A stretch of DNA of 53,873 nucleotides from positions 1 through 53,873 of the IMG/VR virus record IMGVR_UViG_3300004805_000008, one strand, 5' to 3'. The notes under the pieces are model-generated. The model was not told where the DNA came from and ran no database searches. It saw nothing but the letters and a program-made list of their open reading frames with translations. Every line of letters begins with the position of its first letter. Positions within the stretch are counted from its first letter, which is position 1. The DNA comes from a virus. Both the position numbers and the translations under genes were made by a program. This document shows positions 1-8,713 of the stretch, piece after piece.

Positions 1-3000
1 CCTTTGTCAGTAACGGCAAAGAAGAGCCACCGAGAAGAGTTATAATTTGAGCATCAAGGCCAGTAATAATGTCCTTAATCTCGGTAGGACCTTCTTTTAA
101 CTCGGCAATGAAACTTTTAATATCGGATACGAGAGTTGGGAAAGCTGAGAAGAATTCTGAGGGAATAAAGGACTCTACTGTTAGAGAGGGAACCACAGAT
201 TCTAAGATAACTAATACCTTAGTAAAGAAGAATCTCTGAACGCATAGTTTGGTTGCTACTGAGGTTGCTACTCTGGCACTTACAGAATACTCAGTATCTA
301 AATTATCTAGAATATGAAGAATTCCAGTTCTTGCGATGTTTGCATCGAAAGTAAAATCATATACTGGTACCTTGTCACTGTTAATAGTGACCCCGTTATA
401 AGTCTTTAGAGAAGCGGCCAGATTTATTAAAAGACCTACCGCTGGAGATACTTCAGAATTAAAGGAATTGATAGGACTTATTTCTGTATTTCCATATGCC
501 TGGCCCCTGGCTGCTTGGTTAGCAATATCTAAAGCAGCTGCCGAAATTGCGAAATCCTGAGTATGCTGAGGAACATCCAACAGAGCGGCGAGGCCAAGAG
601 ACTTATCATTAAGAAGCTTTTCTAATAGCTTTGTAGTGTAGTCAAATAAGATGTTAGGAGTAGCTGTTTGGATGCCCTTAAACGCATACTGAACTTCAGC
701 AGGGGCGGACTCTAATTCTTTCAAAATACGTAGAAGGAAAGAGGATATAGTATGGTTTGCAGTAGCTAAACGCTTAATCTTTGCCTTGGCTCTATTTCTT
801 TTTGCTGTAGCATGAGCAATCTTATCATGCTCCTTTAGAATAGATTGCTCTAAAGGAGAGTAAAGATTGAGAATATGAGCAAGTCTTTCGAGAGAAGCTC
901 TACGACTGTCTGCCTCCGGGGAAGCAGGTTCTTCTCCGACCTTAAGATCCTTAGGTTCTTCAGTAGAGACTTCATCGGTTGATGGCTCTCCCTCTACTGG
1001 GGCAGCTTTTGGAGATACGGTGGGAGCGGGTGCAGTCTTCAGGGGAAGTAATGAGAGGGAAGATATAAGTCTATTAGCATCTTCTACTGACTGAGTCTTT
1101 ACATACTTTACTACCTTGTCTATTAATTGCTCAGAAGTAGTAGAAGTAGGAATACTGAACTTTGAAAAAGAAGTCCCGAGTTCGATTACAGGATTCTCAA
1201 TCTGATCAATAAGGGCTTCTTTAGCAGATTGACTGGACAGTTCATGAGTAGCGGGTAGCTTCAGTGTCTGAAGAGTTTTTACAATGTTCTCTCTCTTCTT
1301 TTTAGAAGATACCAGAGCTAAAATAGCTTGTTTAACATCATTCTCAGTACTAGTAGAGGAAATAAGGACAGATCCAATACTGATAGGAGTAGTTATTTTA
1401 GGGATATTTACATAATACACATACTTGTTAAGTTTAGCCTCTAGTTGGTCAGCTACCTCATCCGCTGAGAATAAAGCTTCCATATCGATAGTTCCAACAA
1501 GAGAAGTAATAAAAGGAGTAAGTTCTCTAGATAGAGTAGCCTTCTTACGAGCAGAGCGGCCAGCACTCAACTTATCTTTTCTACGTCTAGAGAGCTCTCT
1601 GTTAGCCTCAAGTAATTGAGAGTCTAAAGAAGACAGGGCAAGAACTGCCTGAATCGCTTCATGTCTACCTTTATCAGTCTTGAATAAACCCTGAACATGG
1701 TTATTAAACTTTTTAAATACGAGAGCATACTCATTTAATACGTCTTCTAAATTCTGGCTAGTAGTAGTGAGATCTCTATCCTCATCACGGATACCTGATT
1801 TAGACTTAAATGAGTGATTAAAGTTTTCTATTTGCTTCTTAATGTATTTTATATCGTCAAAATCCTTTTTCGTAAGAGACTTTAACGTATTCAATAGCGC
1901 AGTCAATGCTTCATAAGAATACTCATAGTAAGGTCCACGAAGTAATACCTTCTTCTCAGCATCTGTCAATTTTTCTGGTTCCTGCTCCTGCTTTAACTTA
2001 ACTGTAGCGTAGGAAATATAATTAGTATACACAAGATCTGATACTGTCTTAACTAAAGCAGCAGAAGCGGTAGCATCATACGCATCACTTTGAAGCCATG
2101 TAATAAAGGCAGTCTGAACTTCTTGAACTTCCTTTGTTTCAAACGCCATATTCAAGATTTCTTCGGTAGTGGGAGCAGTTCCACTATGACTACTGGCCCT
2201 CTTTCCCAAATCAGCTTCTTCCTTACCCTTAGTATATGCTTTGGCGAAAGCCTGACGAGCATTTTCTCCTCTAAGATTTCGTAGAAGATCCGAACTTTGC
2301 TCGGCTTGCGTAACAGCGTCTCCAATCAGGGAGCGAGATACATCAGTAAGGAGGTCTAATGACGTATTCTTACCGATGGCATCTGAGGGCATGAACTTGT
2401 TATTGTCAATCTCAGCAAGATTTAGAATTTTTGGAGCCAGGGCTGCAAGAGAAGTGTACATGATAAACTTTGCTACTCTTTTTCTTGCAATGGGAGGAAG
2501 AATTGAGTCCTGTCTTACTGCTTCAACTAGTACAGAGCCTACAGTGGAAGCCGTCTCGGTAAACTCGGCATCCGCTAATAGCACCTTCTTGGTCTTTTTA
2601 AGAGCCTTTTTAAGTAAGGGATTACGAACAAAAGAGAAAGAAGAGAAATCAGTATTAGGAGAAAGCTCTAAGGGAGCCGTTAAGGAAACGCCAGTGTACT
2701 TCTTGCCTATAGCGGGGAAGAAGTTACCAGTTGCGGAGAAGATCTCATTTACAGACTCAGCAGGGAGGAAGGGGAATACTAGAGTAGAATAAGCTACTAT
2801 TGCTTTCTGCTCTGCACGAAGTTCCTTTTCTTTCTTGGACTTTTCCTCATCGGTGCTAGCCTTTGTGACATTGGTAAGCGAAGAGAACTTAATCCTTTCT
2901 ACCTTGCCATCCAGAATGGTTGCACAAAGACCGTAAAATTCTACCAATTCAGGTACTTGCTGAGACATGGCAGGAGTTACGCCATCGGTAACAAGGGTAT

Positions 3001-3598
3001 GTAGAACCTTATCTGCCACCACCTGTAACATTTCAACTAGATGCTCATTAGTGGAGGGAACCTTAAATCTGGTCCCGCTGATGGCCTTTAATACGATGCT
3101 ATCTCGTTCATCTGGAGTTCTTACGACAGCGTTTAAGGCGTGTAGAGGATTTTCTAAAGCTTTACCAGACCTATCTTGCTTCTTAGTAGAGGCAACTGGA
3201 CGATCATTGATCATTCTTGAGTTGAGATAGCCTATGAAAATACGTCTAATTTCTCCAATAGAAGCCTGGAGATGCTCTGGAACTTCCTTTTCCAAGAAAG
3301 CAGTAAGGTGCGGATCGACATATCGCTGTACTGAGCCTGCGGTAGTTGGTTGCCCGACAGTAACCTTAGCCGGTATCCACTCAGGAATAGTTATATTTCC
3401 CATTCTCTTTGAGTCATAAACCTTGGAAGCCAGTCTCTTAGCGACTACTTCAGGGCTATCTAGAGCCTCTTTAGCCTTTTCGCTAGGGAGTTTAGTATCT
3501 CTAGCTTCTTTCGGAAATAGTTCTCTCCCACGACGAACGGGAATCTTTTTCTTCTGAGCTTCAAAGAGACGGTTAAACAGGAAGGAGGAAGAACTCAT
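1..3598 (-). CDS. Giant uncharacterised protein, 3' end outside the window; possible virion (head-internal) protein
   Basis: Reading the minus strand from ATG 3598-3596 gives an uninterrupted frame of 1199 codons that leaves the window at base 1, so the C-terminus is missing. AAGGA lies about 12 nt upstream. The protein starts MSSSFLFNRLFEAQKKK and I recognise no enzyme domain. It looks mostly alpha-helical with many Lys/Glu stretches, and has one disordered Pro/Glu/Ser-rich linker at about residues 852-894. Residues 10-12 (LFE) followed by Ala match the T4-type prohead-protease cleavage rule, as in the capsid protein of this phage. It is the last gene seen in the minus-strand replication operon, but a copy of the putative late motif lies just upstream on the same strand (3633-3645). 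I infer a late, possibly packaged protein; this is unproven. The existence of the coding frame is near certain. Confidence 0.85.
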   Translation of the reverse strand, partial: MSSSSFLFNRLFEAQKKKIPVRRGRELFPKEARDTKLPSEKAKEALDSPEVVAKRLASKVYDSKRMGNITIPEWIPAKVTVGQPTTAGSVQRYVDPHLTAFLEKEVPEHLQASIGEIRRIFIGYLNSRMINDRPVASTKKQDRSGKALENPLHALNAVVRTPDERDSIVLKAISGTRFKVPSTNEHLVEMLQVVADKVLHTLVTDGVTPAMSQQVPELVEFYGLCATILDGKVERIKFSSLTNVTKASTDEEKSKKEKELRAEQKAIVAYSTLVFPFLPAESVNEIFSATGNFFPAIGKKYTGVSLTAPLELSPNTDFSSFSFVRNPLLKKALKKTKKVLLADAEFTETASTVGSVLVEAVRQDSILPPIARKRVAKFIMYTSLAALAPKILNLAEIDNNKFMPSDAIGKNTSLDLLTDVSRSLIGDAVTQAEQSSDLLRNLRGENARQAFAKAYTKGKEEADLGKRASSHSGTAPTTEEILNMAFETKEVQEVQTAFITWLQSDAYDATASAALVKTVSDLVYTNYISYATVKLKQEQEPEKLTDAEKKVLLRGPYYEYSYEALTALLNTLKSLTKKDFDDIKYIKKQIENFNHSFKSKSGIRDEDRDLTTTSQNLEDVLNEYALVFKKFNNHVQGLFKTDKGRHEAIQAVLALSSLDSQLLEANRELSRRRKDKLSAGRSARKKATLSRELTPFITSLVGTIDMEALFSADEVADQLEAKLNKYVYYVNIPKITTPISIGSVLISSTSTENDVKQAILALVSSKKKRENIVKTLQTLKLPATHELSSQSAKEALIDQIENPVIELGTSFSKFSIPTSTTSEQLIDKVVKYVKTQSVEDANRLISSLSLLPLKTAPAPTVSPKAAPVEGEPSTDEVSTEEPKDLKVGEEPASPEADSRRASLERLAHILNLYSPLEQSILKEHDKIAHATAKRNRAKAKIKRLATANHTISSFLLRILKELESAPAEVQYAFKGIQTATPNILFDYTTKLLEKLLNDKSLGLAALLDVPQHTQDFAISAAALDIANQAARGQAYGNTEISPINSFNSEVSPAVGLLINLAASLKTYNGVTINSDKVPVYDFTFDANIARTGILHILDNLDTEYSVSARVATSVATKLCVQRFFFTKVLVILESVVPSLTVESFIPSEFFSAFPTLVSDIKSFIAELKEGPTEIKDIITGLDAQIITLLGGSSLPLLTK

Positions 3599-3632
3599 GT
3601 AATAAATCCTTATTTTGTAGACTATAAATCAG

Positions 3633-3645
3633 CTATATTTAATTA
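3633..3645 (-). promoter_or_regulatory. Late-promoter-like motif on the minus strand, upstream of the giant gene
   Basis: The minus strand reads TAATTAAATATAG here, 35 nt before the giant gene's ATG. This is nearly identical to copies at 23797 and 46188 on the plus strand. The other minus-strand genes are too closely packed to carry it in a gap. It may let the giant gene be expressed late, independently of the replication operon. Confidence 0.45.
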
Positions 3646-3653
3646 CAACCTAC

Positions 3654-3995
3654 TTAGTGTGAAAGATCCTGGAATCCTCGGAACCATTTTCCAGCTTCGC
3701 CCGGACCGTAGAAGTTCATTACATTATCTTCATTATCGCCTGGCCTCCATATTATATCTTTTGACTGGCATTTATTGCAGCAAGCCCGTCTAGCTTCCTT
3801 GTAGAGAGGAATATCGTTCGAATCTCTAATTACCTCATAAGTATAAAGGGTTTTTTCTGTCAAAGTATCAAAGTCCTCTATTCTTTCACTGGGAAGTTCC
3901 GATACAAGTTCGTGATTCCGCTTTATTGCAAGAAGAATTTTGCCTTCATCGGAACACGAGTTACAAACATATGCCTTTTTAATCAATGAAATCAT
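3654..3995 (-). CDS. Small zinc-ribbon protein, function unknown (113 aa)
   Basis: The product has two CxxC knuckles, C11-x2-C14 and C73-x2-C76, spaced as in a zinc ribbon, so it probably binds zinc. The segment between them is charged and mixed alpha/beta, and the C-terminus (YGPGEAGKWFRGF) is aromatic and glycine-rich. I do not recognise the family. It lies 6 nt downstream of the 151-aa gene in the same minus-strand operon and 55 nt before the giant gene. The overlapping plus-strand frame at 3940-4338 is judged a shadow because the minus-strand genes are packed end to end here. Confidence 0.7.
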   Translation of the reverse strand: MISLIKKAYVCNSCSDEGKILLAIKRNHELVSELPSERIEDFDTLTEKTLYTYEVIRDSNDIPLYKEARRACCNKCQSKDIIWRPGDNEDNVMNFYGPGEAGKWFRGFQDLSH

Positions 3996-4001
3996 AGATA
4001 C

Positions 4002-4457
4002 TCACAGAGTTGTTGGAGATAGTAAAGTTACTAATAAATGCTTAAATGGCCGTAATAGGAACTCGAAGGGTTTTCGTTCTTGTTTCTGGAAAAGATGTCG
4101 GACATCGGAAGTTGCAGTTATTGGAGGACCTGTGAAAAGCTTCCTCTCATCAAAAGGAACAGATAAGAGAACAGAGTATAAGAACTTTTCGTATAGTTGT
4201 AGGGATTCTTTAGATATAGTATCGACAATTTGTAAGTCTTGCTTAGACATTATTAAGATAGGGTTCCAAGTTTCTACCATTATTAAATCAAAAAGGATAG
4301 TGGATGTACAAATAAAGTCTTGGTTAGAAGACAAATAAACACAAGTAGATATAGGGTATATGATCATAGTAGAGCAATTGTTAAGGTTCAATAGGCCCGA
4401 TACTACACCAAGTCGGTCAGTTGCAGGTATTTTTACTATGCTTCCAAACGGCGGCAT
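4002..4457 (-). CDS. Hypothetical protein (151 aa)
   Basis: No recognised domain. The first 60 residues (MPPFGSIVKIPATDRLGVVSG...) read like a small beta-barrel in which a Gly-Val-Val turn follows a charged loop, as in SH3/KOW-type folds, but that is only an impression. The C-terminal half is helical and ends in a basic stretch. AGGA precedes the ATG by about 8 nt. The gene sits in the minus-strand operon, 8 nt after the zinc-ribbon gene at 4466-4849 and 6 nt before the next zinc-ribbon gene, so it is probably co-transcribed with both. Confidence 0.6.
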   Translation of the reverse strand: MPPFGSIVKIPATDRLGVVSGLLNLNNCSTMIIYPISTCVYLSSNQDFICTSTILFDLIMVETWNPILIMSKQDLQIVDTISKESLQLYEKFLYSVLLSVPFDERKLFTGPPITATSDVRHLFQKQERKPFEFLLRPFKHLLVTLLSPTTL

Positions 4458-4465
4458 GAGATATC

Positions 4466-4849
4466 CTAGAAGTAAAGACGTTCAAACTCTGAAGTAGGAA
4501 GCCCGTGAGATAGAACAGACCGTCTACCTTTATGACCACAAGAGGAGCAAGAATAAGTGATTAATGGCGTATTCAGTCCAGAGAACGGGGAATACAGCAC
4601 CCCAACAAGAACTCCGCTGATGGGCCCGGTACATTTGTTACAATTGCATTTGACAGGAACCGAAGAGATGGCCTCTGTCAACGGAGGAGCGGAGGAGTGA
4701 CTTGACTTCTTCTCTCTTCCGGCAGGTTTTACTTTTTCAACTTCCACATTCTTTAATTTTATTGCATCAGAACAGTATATTAAGTCATCCACATCATTTT
4801 CAAAAATATTAGAACGTCTTCGAGCCTTTTTGGCAGCACTGTTTGACAC
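4466..4849 (-). CDS. Small zinc-ribbon protein with basic N-terminus (127 aa)
   Basis: The N-terminus is strongly basic (KKARRR, residues 7-12), followed by a Lys/Ser-rich linker. Cysteines C68, C70 and C73, then C101-x2-C104 (CSSCGHKGRR), suggest a treble-clef or ribbon zinc site in the second half. A basic tail plus zinc ribbon is typical of nucleic-acid-binding or RNA-polymerase-associated small phage proteins, but I cannot assign a family. Its start overlaps the stop of the upstream gene by 1 nt (TAATG arrangement), which indicates translational coupling. Confidence 0.7.
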   Translation of the reverse strand: MSNSAAKKARRRSNIFENDVDDLIYCSDAIKLKNVEVEKVKPAGREKKSSHSSAPPLTEAISSVPVKCNCNKCTGPISGVLVGVLYSPFSGLNTPLITYSCSSCGHKGRRSVLSHGLPTSEFERLYF

Positions 4850-5181
4850 TAAGAATCTCCTTTTACTAATGTAATAGTTATTGCGGGAGTATGGTCACAA
4901 AATACTACAAACTTGCCATCCCTCTTTTTTATATCAATCAGGGATTCATACATAATAAGGGAAGGAGACATAGCACCTTCAAAAAAGTAAGCACTATAAT
5001 CAGATGAGATAGCTTCTAGGTATACCTTGCTATCGACCAAAAAAGAGCCCCCATGAGAAGAGAGGGCAGAGATAAACTCATCTAGTGGGCAGGTTAATCC
5101 AGATTCTTGTATAGACTCTTCCGAGACTATTGGAGAGTCTTCCTGGGATAAGAAATCTGAAAGCTTTAGTTTTTTAGTCAA
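4849..5181 (-). CDS. Hypothetical protein (110 aa)
   Basis: The protein has an acidic, Ser/Glu-rich N-terminus (MTKKLKLSDFLSQEDSPIVSEE) followed by an apparently alpha/beta domain ending in alternating hydrophobic strands (FVVFCDHTPAITITLV). I do not recognise the family. Its start lies inside the last codons of the 160-aa gene (8-nt overlap) and its stop overlaps the next start by 1 nt, so it belongs to a coupled minus-strand operon. Confidence 0.65.
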   Translation of the reverse strand: MTKKLKLSDFLSQEDSPIVSEESIQESGLTCPLDEFISALSSHGGSFLVDSKVYLEAISSDYSAYFFEGAMSPSLIMYESLIDIKKRDGKFVVFCDHTPAITITLVKGDS

Positions 5182-5656
5182 GGGAAGTAGTGTATAGAGA
5201 CTTCGGTACTAATCGGGCTGCGGGTACTTCGGGTACAAAGTCTCCAGAGGTATTGTTTAGCCCTGGGAAGTTACTATTTTGAGGAGGAGCCGTAGTATAC
5301 GCATCGGTTATTGCCCCAATAACACTTTCAGGCGACACATTATAGCCACGTTGCAGGTACATACTAAACAGAGGCTGTAGATACTCTTCAGTAAGTATGT
5401 TTACCATGTGTAGATGTAGATATGAACGAAAATCGCCATTCTCCAGGGTATAATTATTGATGGATTCGGTTAGAGCTGCCAAGGCATTAGTCAAGTGCAG
5501 TTTATTCTCTGATAGTTGCCAGTTCAGATTACCAGCACCGGAGATCTCCTGTACGAAACGAAGTAATGAATCGAAAGGCATTTCAGTGCTACGATATACG
5601 TACTGATATATCTGAGTCTTAATATCGTTTAGGAGTTGTTCTTGAGAAATAGTCAC
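5174..5656 (-). CDS. Hypothetical protein (160 aa)
   Basis: The N-terminal 110 residues look helical (MTISQEQLLNDIKTQIYQY). The C-terminal 45 residues are rich in Pro, Asn and Thr and probably unstructured. No catalytic motif or cysteine pattern is visible and no family is recognised. It lies 12 nt downstream of the 117-aa gene and overlaps the next gene by 8 nt. The tight packing and lack of an opposing convincing frame support it as a real gene. Confidence 0.65.
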   Translation of the reverse strand: MTISQEQLLNDIKTQIYQYVYRSTEMPFDSLLRFVQEISGAGNLNWQLSENKLHLTNALAALTESINNYTLENGDFRSYLHLHMVNILTEEYLQPLFSMYLQRGYNVSPESVIGAITDAYTTAPPQNSNFPGLNNTSGDFVPEVPAARLVPKSLYTTSLD

Positions 5657-5668
5657 GATGCGTCCCGG

Positions 5669-6022
5669 CTATACAGTATAAGTATAAGTGTATTCAACGT
5701 AAAAGAGGTCATCTGGATGTATATTGCAAGATGCCTCTGCTTGGGTAACGTCTAGTTCGCCACGCCTGTAGTGGGGATTAGAGTGTACTGTTACGGTAAA
5801 GGAAGAAGGACCAATAGTAAGCTCATAATAAAACTTAGCAAACTGATTGGTGGTACTGACAGTCTCTGAGATACGTTGGATTATTCGCTGGCCATTATAA
5901 GAGACAGATAACTTAGTAGCATCTTCTATTGTATTATTATAAGTTCTAGACATTTGGGTAGTACTGTCAATCCCAGCGTCATACTTGATACCTATGTATT
6001 TAGTAGAGTGAACGGTAGCCAT
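5669..6022 (-). CDS. Hypothetical beta-rich protein (117 aa)
   Basis: Alternating polar/hydrophobic strands dominate (FYYELTIGPSSFTVTVH, LFYVEYTYTYTV), suggesting a compact beta-sandwich, as in small structural or accessory phage proteins. No known family. The start codon shares one base with the stop of the SWIM-domain gene (TAATG), so translation is probably coupled to it. It lacks cysteine pairs and signal peptide features. Confidence 0.65.
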   Translation of the reverse strand: MATVHSTKYIGIKYDAGIDSTTQMSRTYNNTIEDATKLSVSYNGQRIIQRISETVSTTNQFAKFYYELTIGPSSFTVTVHSNPHYRRGELDVTQAEASCNIHPDDLFYVEYTYTYTV

Positions 6023-7182
6023 TATAGGACCTCACGGAGAGTGTTCATAACGGAAGCCTCAACTTCTAAGCTTTCGGTTAGCCAAGAAGAGTCCGGAGTG
6101 GTCGGTTTAATGCCTAAAATGCTCTTTAAACGAGTAACTTGAGGAGGCTGTATTTCTTTTGAATTGGCTTTTATCAGTGCTTTAAGCTCATCTTTGGTAA
6201 AATGAGCGTACACAGCAATGGGAGAATAGGGAGCAGGCTTCAATCCCGAGGCGGTTCTAGCGTAAACAGGAACCATTTCCTTGAACTGAGAGCCTTGAGG
6301 GAAGGGATTAAGAGCCGGATTGGTAAAGACGATGGCCCAGCCCTTTGGATACCACTTAACCATAAACTTATATTTGCGGTAGTGCTTTGCAGAGTCGGCG
6401 GGTGACTTATATGCTGAAATACTGTCACTTGATGCGTTACTAAGCTTCCGAAGGGTGGCGGAAATCATCTTTTCGTAGTCAGCCTTCTTGACATTAGTAG
6501 TAACTGGAGGACCGGGGGGCGGGCCTGGAGGAGGAGTATTCTGCCAAGGCATGATATCTGCGGCTTGAATTGCAGTACCCTTCTCCAGGGCAATGTAAGT
6601 TTGGTAATTATCCACAATAACGGCATAAATATGTTTGCATATAGTAGGATCTAATCGCTTTACACCAGACGCAGGGGGAATTGATCCCGGATCGGCAGTA
6701 TAACCGTAATCAACTAGCTTCTGCAGAAAGGTTGTGTCGAAGTCCATGCAACTACAGGATACATAATATCGCTGGGCAGACTGATCAGACATACTATCTC
6801 TACTGGTAACCAACACAACATGACCTGCACCGGAGGCAGGAGCAGCAGAACCTCCAACTCCCTCTTCAGGGACCTGTGATCTCGTTATAGCAGGTGGAAC
6901 CGGGTAGCGTTCCTTTAACTTATCATCCTTGAAACTACCATGATTAACGTTAAATTTATCACATTCAACCTTTACATTACCAAAGTTAACTGTAACCTTA
7001 CCCAAAGAAGTAACAGTGTAGTTAGTCTTGAAATGCTGTTGCTTTCTGTAAATTCTACGCTTACCGCCCTTTAATCCGGGCATACCAACTGAACTGTAGC
7101 TAAACTGAGGGTCTACAAAGGCATCAAGCCTGTCTAGCAACCAGGTAAAGTTCTCAACTAACATAAATTTGTTTGCGGCCAT
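6022..7182 (-). CDS. SWIM-type zinc-finger protein (386 aa)
   Basis: I chose ATG 7182-7180 rather than the upstream TTG at 7206, which would overlap the primase gene. The key feature is C143-x-C145-M-D-F followed about 37 residues later by C182-K-H184, the CxC...CxH arrangement of SWIM zinc fingers, which bind DNA or protein. A proline-rich hinge (PPPGPPPGPP) separates this from a C-terminal region of about 165 residues (KFMVKWYPKGWAIVFTNP). SWIM proteins in other systems act with recombinases or transposases. Here the neighbours are primase and exonuclease, so a replication or recombination role is plausible but inferred. Confidence 0.75.
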   Translation of the reverse strand: MAANKFMLVENFTWLLDRLDAFVDPQFSYSSVGMPGLKGGKRRIYRKQQHFKTNYTVTSLGKVTVNFGNVKVECDKFNVNHGSFKDDKLKERYPVPPAITRSQVPEEGVGGSAAPASGAGHVVLVTSRDSMSDQSAQRYYVSCSCMDFDTTFLQKLVDYGYTADPGSIPPASGVKRLDPTICKHIYAVIVDNYQTYIALEKGTAIQAADIMPWQNTPPPGPPPGPPVTTNVKKADYEKMISATLRKLSNASSDSISAYKSPADSAKHYRKYKFMVKWYPKGWAIVFTNPALNPFPQGSQFKEMVPVYARTASGLKPAPYSPIAVYAHFTKDELKALIKANSKEIQPPQVTRLKSILGIKPTTPDSSWLTESLEVEASVMNTLREVL

Positions 7183-7190
7183 AAAATTAA

Positions 7191-8093
7191 TTAAGCCGTC
7201 AAGCAAGCAAACCTATTTTTAAGTTTCGAAGAAAGAGTAGGAGCAACGTACCGGATGCTATTGTTCTTAATCCAACTGACCAATTGAACTGAGGATAGAG
7301 TCTCTGACAAAGTGCCCAGGTCATTATCCTGATATGCCGACTCATTAATACGATATATAGCCTTATTCGGGAACCATGAATGTAACGAAGCGCACAGAGT
7401 ATCCATGTTGTGCCCAGTCCCAGCATCAAGACATACATATATAGACGACCGCTTCTTAAATAGGTTAATCAGATGGCTCTCATTGTCTTGTCCAAGAGTC
7501 TTCCCAAGGAGAGCGACAGCATTAGGAAGCTTTGCGGCATCGAAAATACCCTCTGCAATAATACCAAGGTCACTAAACAGCATGCCTTCAGGAACCTTCG
7601 ACTCAAATAAGATGTTTGATCTAGATACATCGGCGTTCTTATATCTTGAAGTAGTCTCGGGATCAATGCTACGAGCAGTGAAATAAATCATCTTGTCTGC
7701 AGAATCAAAGATAGGAAGAATTACCCTATCCCTATATTTAGGAGAATGAGACACTAGAGGACGATAAGAGTGAATCATATCTTCAGTCCAACCTCGACTC
7801 TCAAGATAGGCATACTGAGGATCTGTATAGATGACCTCTCGCACCGGGTTCAAATCACTTAAAATGTCGTGAGAAGACAAGTCGAGAGGTTTAAAACTCT
7901 TCAATCTACTACTCTCAGCAAGTGATAGATGATCCTCCAGTTTAGCTAGAAGATCAGGAAATTTATAAAGCTTCTTAATACTGCCCTTAAAGCCACAGCG
8001 GAAACAATTAAAAAGTCCCATCTCCACGTTGATGTAGAGTTTAGAGGATTTTCCAGGGGGGCACATAGGGCAATGAAGAATTATTTCCGACAT
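7191..8093 (-). CDS. DNA primase (gp61-like, zinc finger plus TOPRIM)
   Basis: Primase makes RNA primers for lagging-strand synthesis at the phage replication fork. A CHC2-type zinc site is visible at the N-terminus: H7-C8-x2-C11 and C30-F-R-C33. A TOPRIM-like core follows: E181-G (IIAEGIFDAAK), with a second acidic strand at VCLDAG (D223) that would bind the catalytic metals. At 300 aa it is close to the 342-aa T4 gp61. The start overlaps the end of the HD-domain gene by 13 nt. No helicase domain is fused, so the DnaB-like helicase must lie elsewhere. Confidence 0.85.
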   Translation of the reverse strand: MSEIILHCPMCPPGKSSKLYINVEMGLFNCFRCGFKGSIKKLYKFPDLLAKLEDHLSLAESSRLKSFKPLDLSSHDILSDLNPVREVIYTDPQYAYLESRGWTEDMIHSYRPLVSHSPKYRDRVILPIFDSADKMIYFTARSIDPETTSRYKNADVSRSNILFESKVPEGMLFSDLGIIAEGIFDAAKLPNAVALLGKTLGQDNESHLINLFKKRSSIYVCLDAGTGHNMDTLCASLHSWFPNKAIYRINESAYQDNDLGTLSETLSSVQLVSWIKNNSIRYVAPTLSSKLKNRFACLTA

Positions 8094-8680
8094 AAGACCT
8101 TCGATAGAAACGAAACTTCCTTTAAAGGACGCTGGAGAATCTTAAAAATACAGGTCTTAGTAAACTCTAGGTCTAACATCTCCTGAGGGTACTTCTGCAC
8201 TTCTATGTAGAAAGCATCAAGTAAAGGAAGAACATGAGTGTTACCAGAAGCCAACTCATCCCATACAAAAAGACCGAAGTCAAGAGTATCAGCCAGTTTC
8301 ATCAAGTTATACTGCTCTTCTGTACAACGCTCTAGAATAAGATCTCGCATTATCTGATCCTGAAAGAGATCTTCTACGATATCAGTCTCTAGCTTCTTTA
8401 GAAGTTCCCGGATACCGTACTTGGCTTTGATAGCAGAGTTGGCATCATTCTTCAATATACCCTCTGTGAGGTCGTGGAATAGGCCAAGGACAGCTACGGA
8501 GTTCGCTTTGGTAACATCACCCTCATAGAACTCTAAGGCTATTAGAAAGGCAATTTGACCCACCCGTGCCGAATGGTCAGCAACGGACTGGGTACGAATG
8601 GTGCTATGACCGTGGAATCGCTTCACTCCGGTTAGACCTGCAATAGTGTCGATGAGGACACGTTGCTCTTGTGGCAACAT
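8081..8680 (-). CDS. HD-domain 5'-deoxynucleotidase, YfbR-like (199 aa)
   Basis: The family removes the 5' phosphate from deoxynucleoside monophosphates and so adjusts precursor pools. The metal-binding HD signature is complete: H36 (SVADHSARV), H69-D70 (LGLFHDLTE) with E73 nearby, and D131 (LMKLADTLDF). The RF-x-GH segment (21-25) and length of about 200 aa fit YfbR. It lies 33 nt downstream of the exonuclease gene and overlaps primase by 13 nt, grouping it with the replication genes. Confidence 0.85.
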   Translation of the reverse strand: MLPQEQRVLIDTIAGLTGVKRFHGHSTIRTQSVADHSARVGQIAFLIALEFYEGDVTKANSVAVLGLFHDLTEGILKNDANSAIKAKYGIRELLKKLETDIVEDLFQDQIMRDLILERCTEEQYNLMKLADTLDFGLFVWDELASGNTHVLPLLDAFYIEVQKYPQEMLDLEFTKTCIFKILQRPLKEVSFLSKVLCRK

Positions 8681-8713
8681 AAAATGCTCCTATGCATTAT
8701 AAGTATCGTCAGT

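Noticed and set aside
1425-3419. Several plus-strand frames of 60-140 codons (1425, 2090, 2376, 2967, 3234)
   Set aside because: They lie antisense to the continuous 1199-codon minus-strand frame, lack ribosome-binding sites and have shadow-like composition.
3940-4338. Plus-strand 132-codon frame
   Set aside because: Overlaps two minus-strand genes that are packed end to end with coupled neighbours; no plus-strand promoter or ribosome-binding site.
7184-7198. TTAATTAATTTT on the minus strand before the SWIM gene
   Set aside because: It overlaps the primase stop and lies only a few nt from the ATG; a transcript from it would be leaderless. Likely a composition or stop-codon effect.
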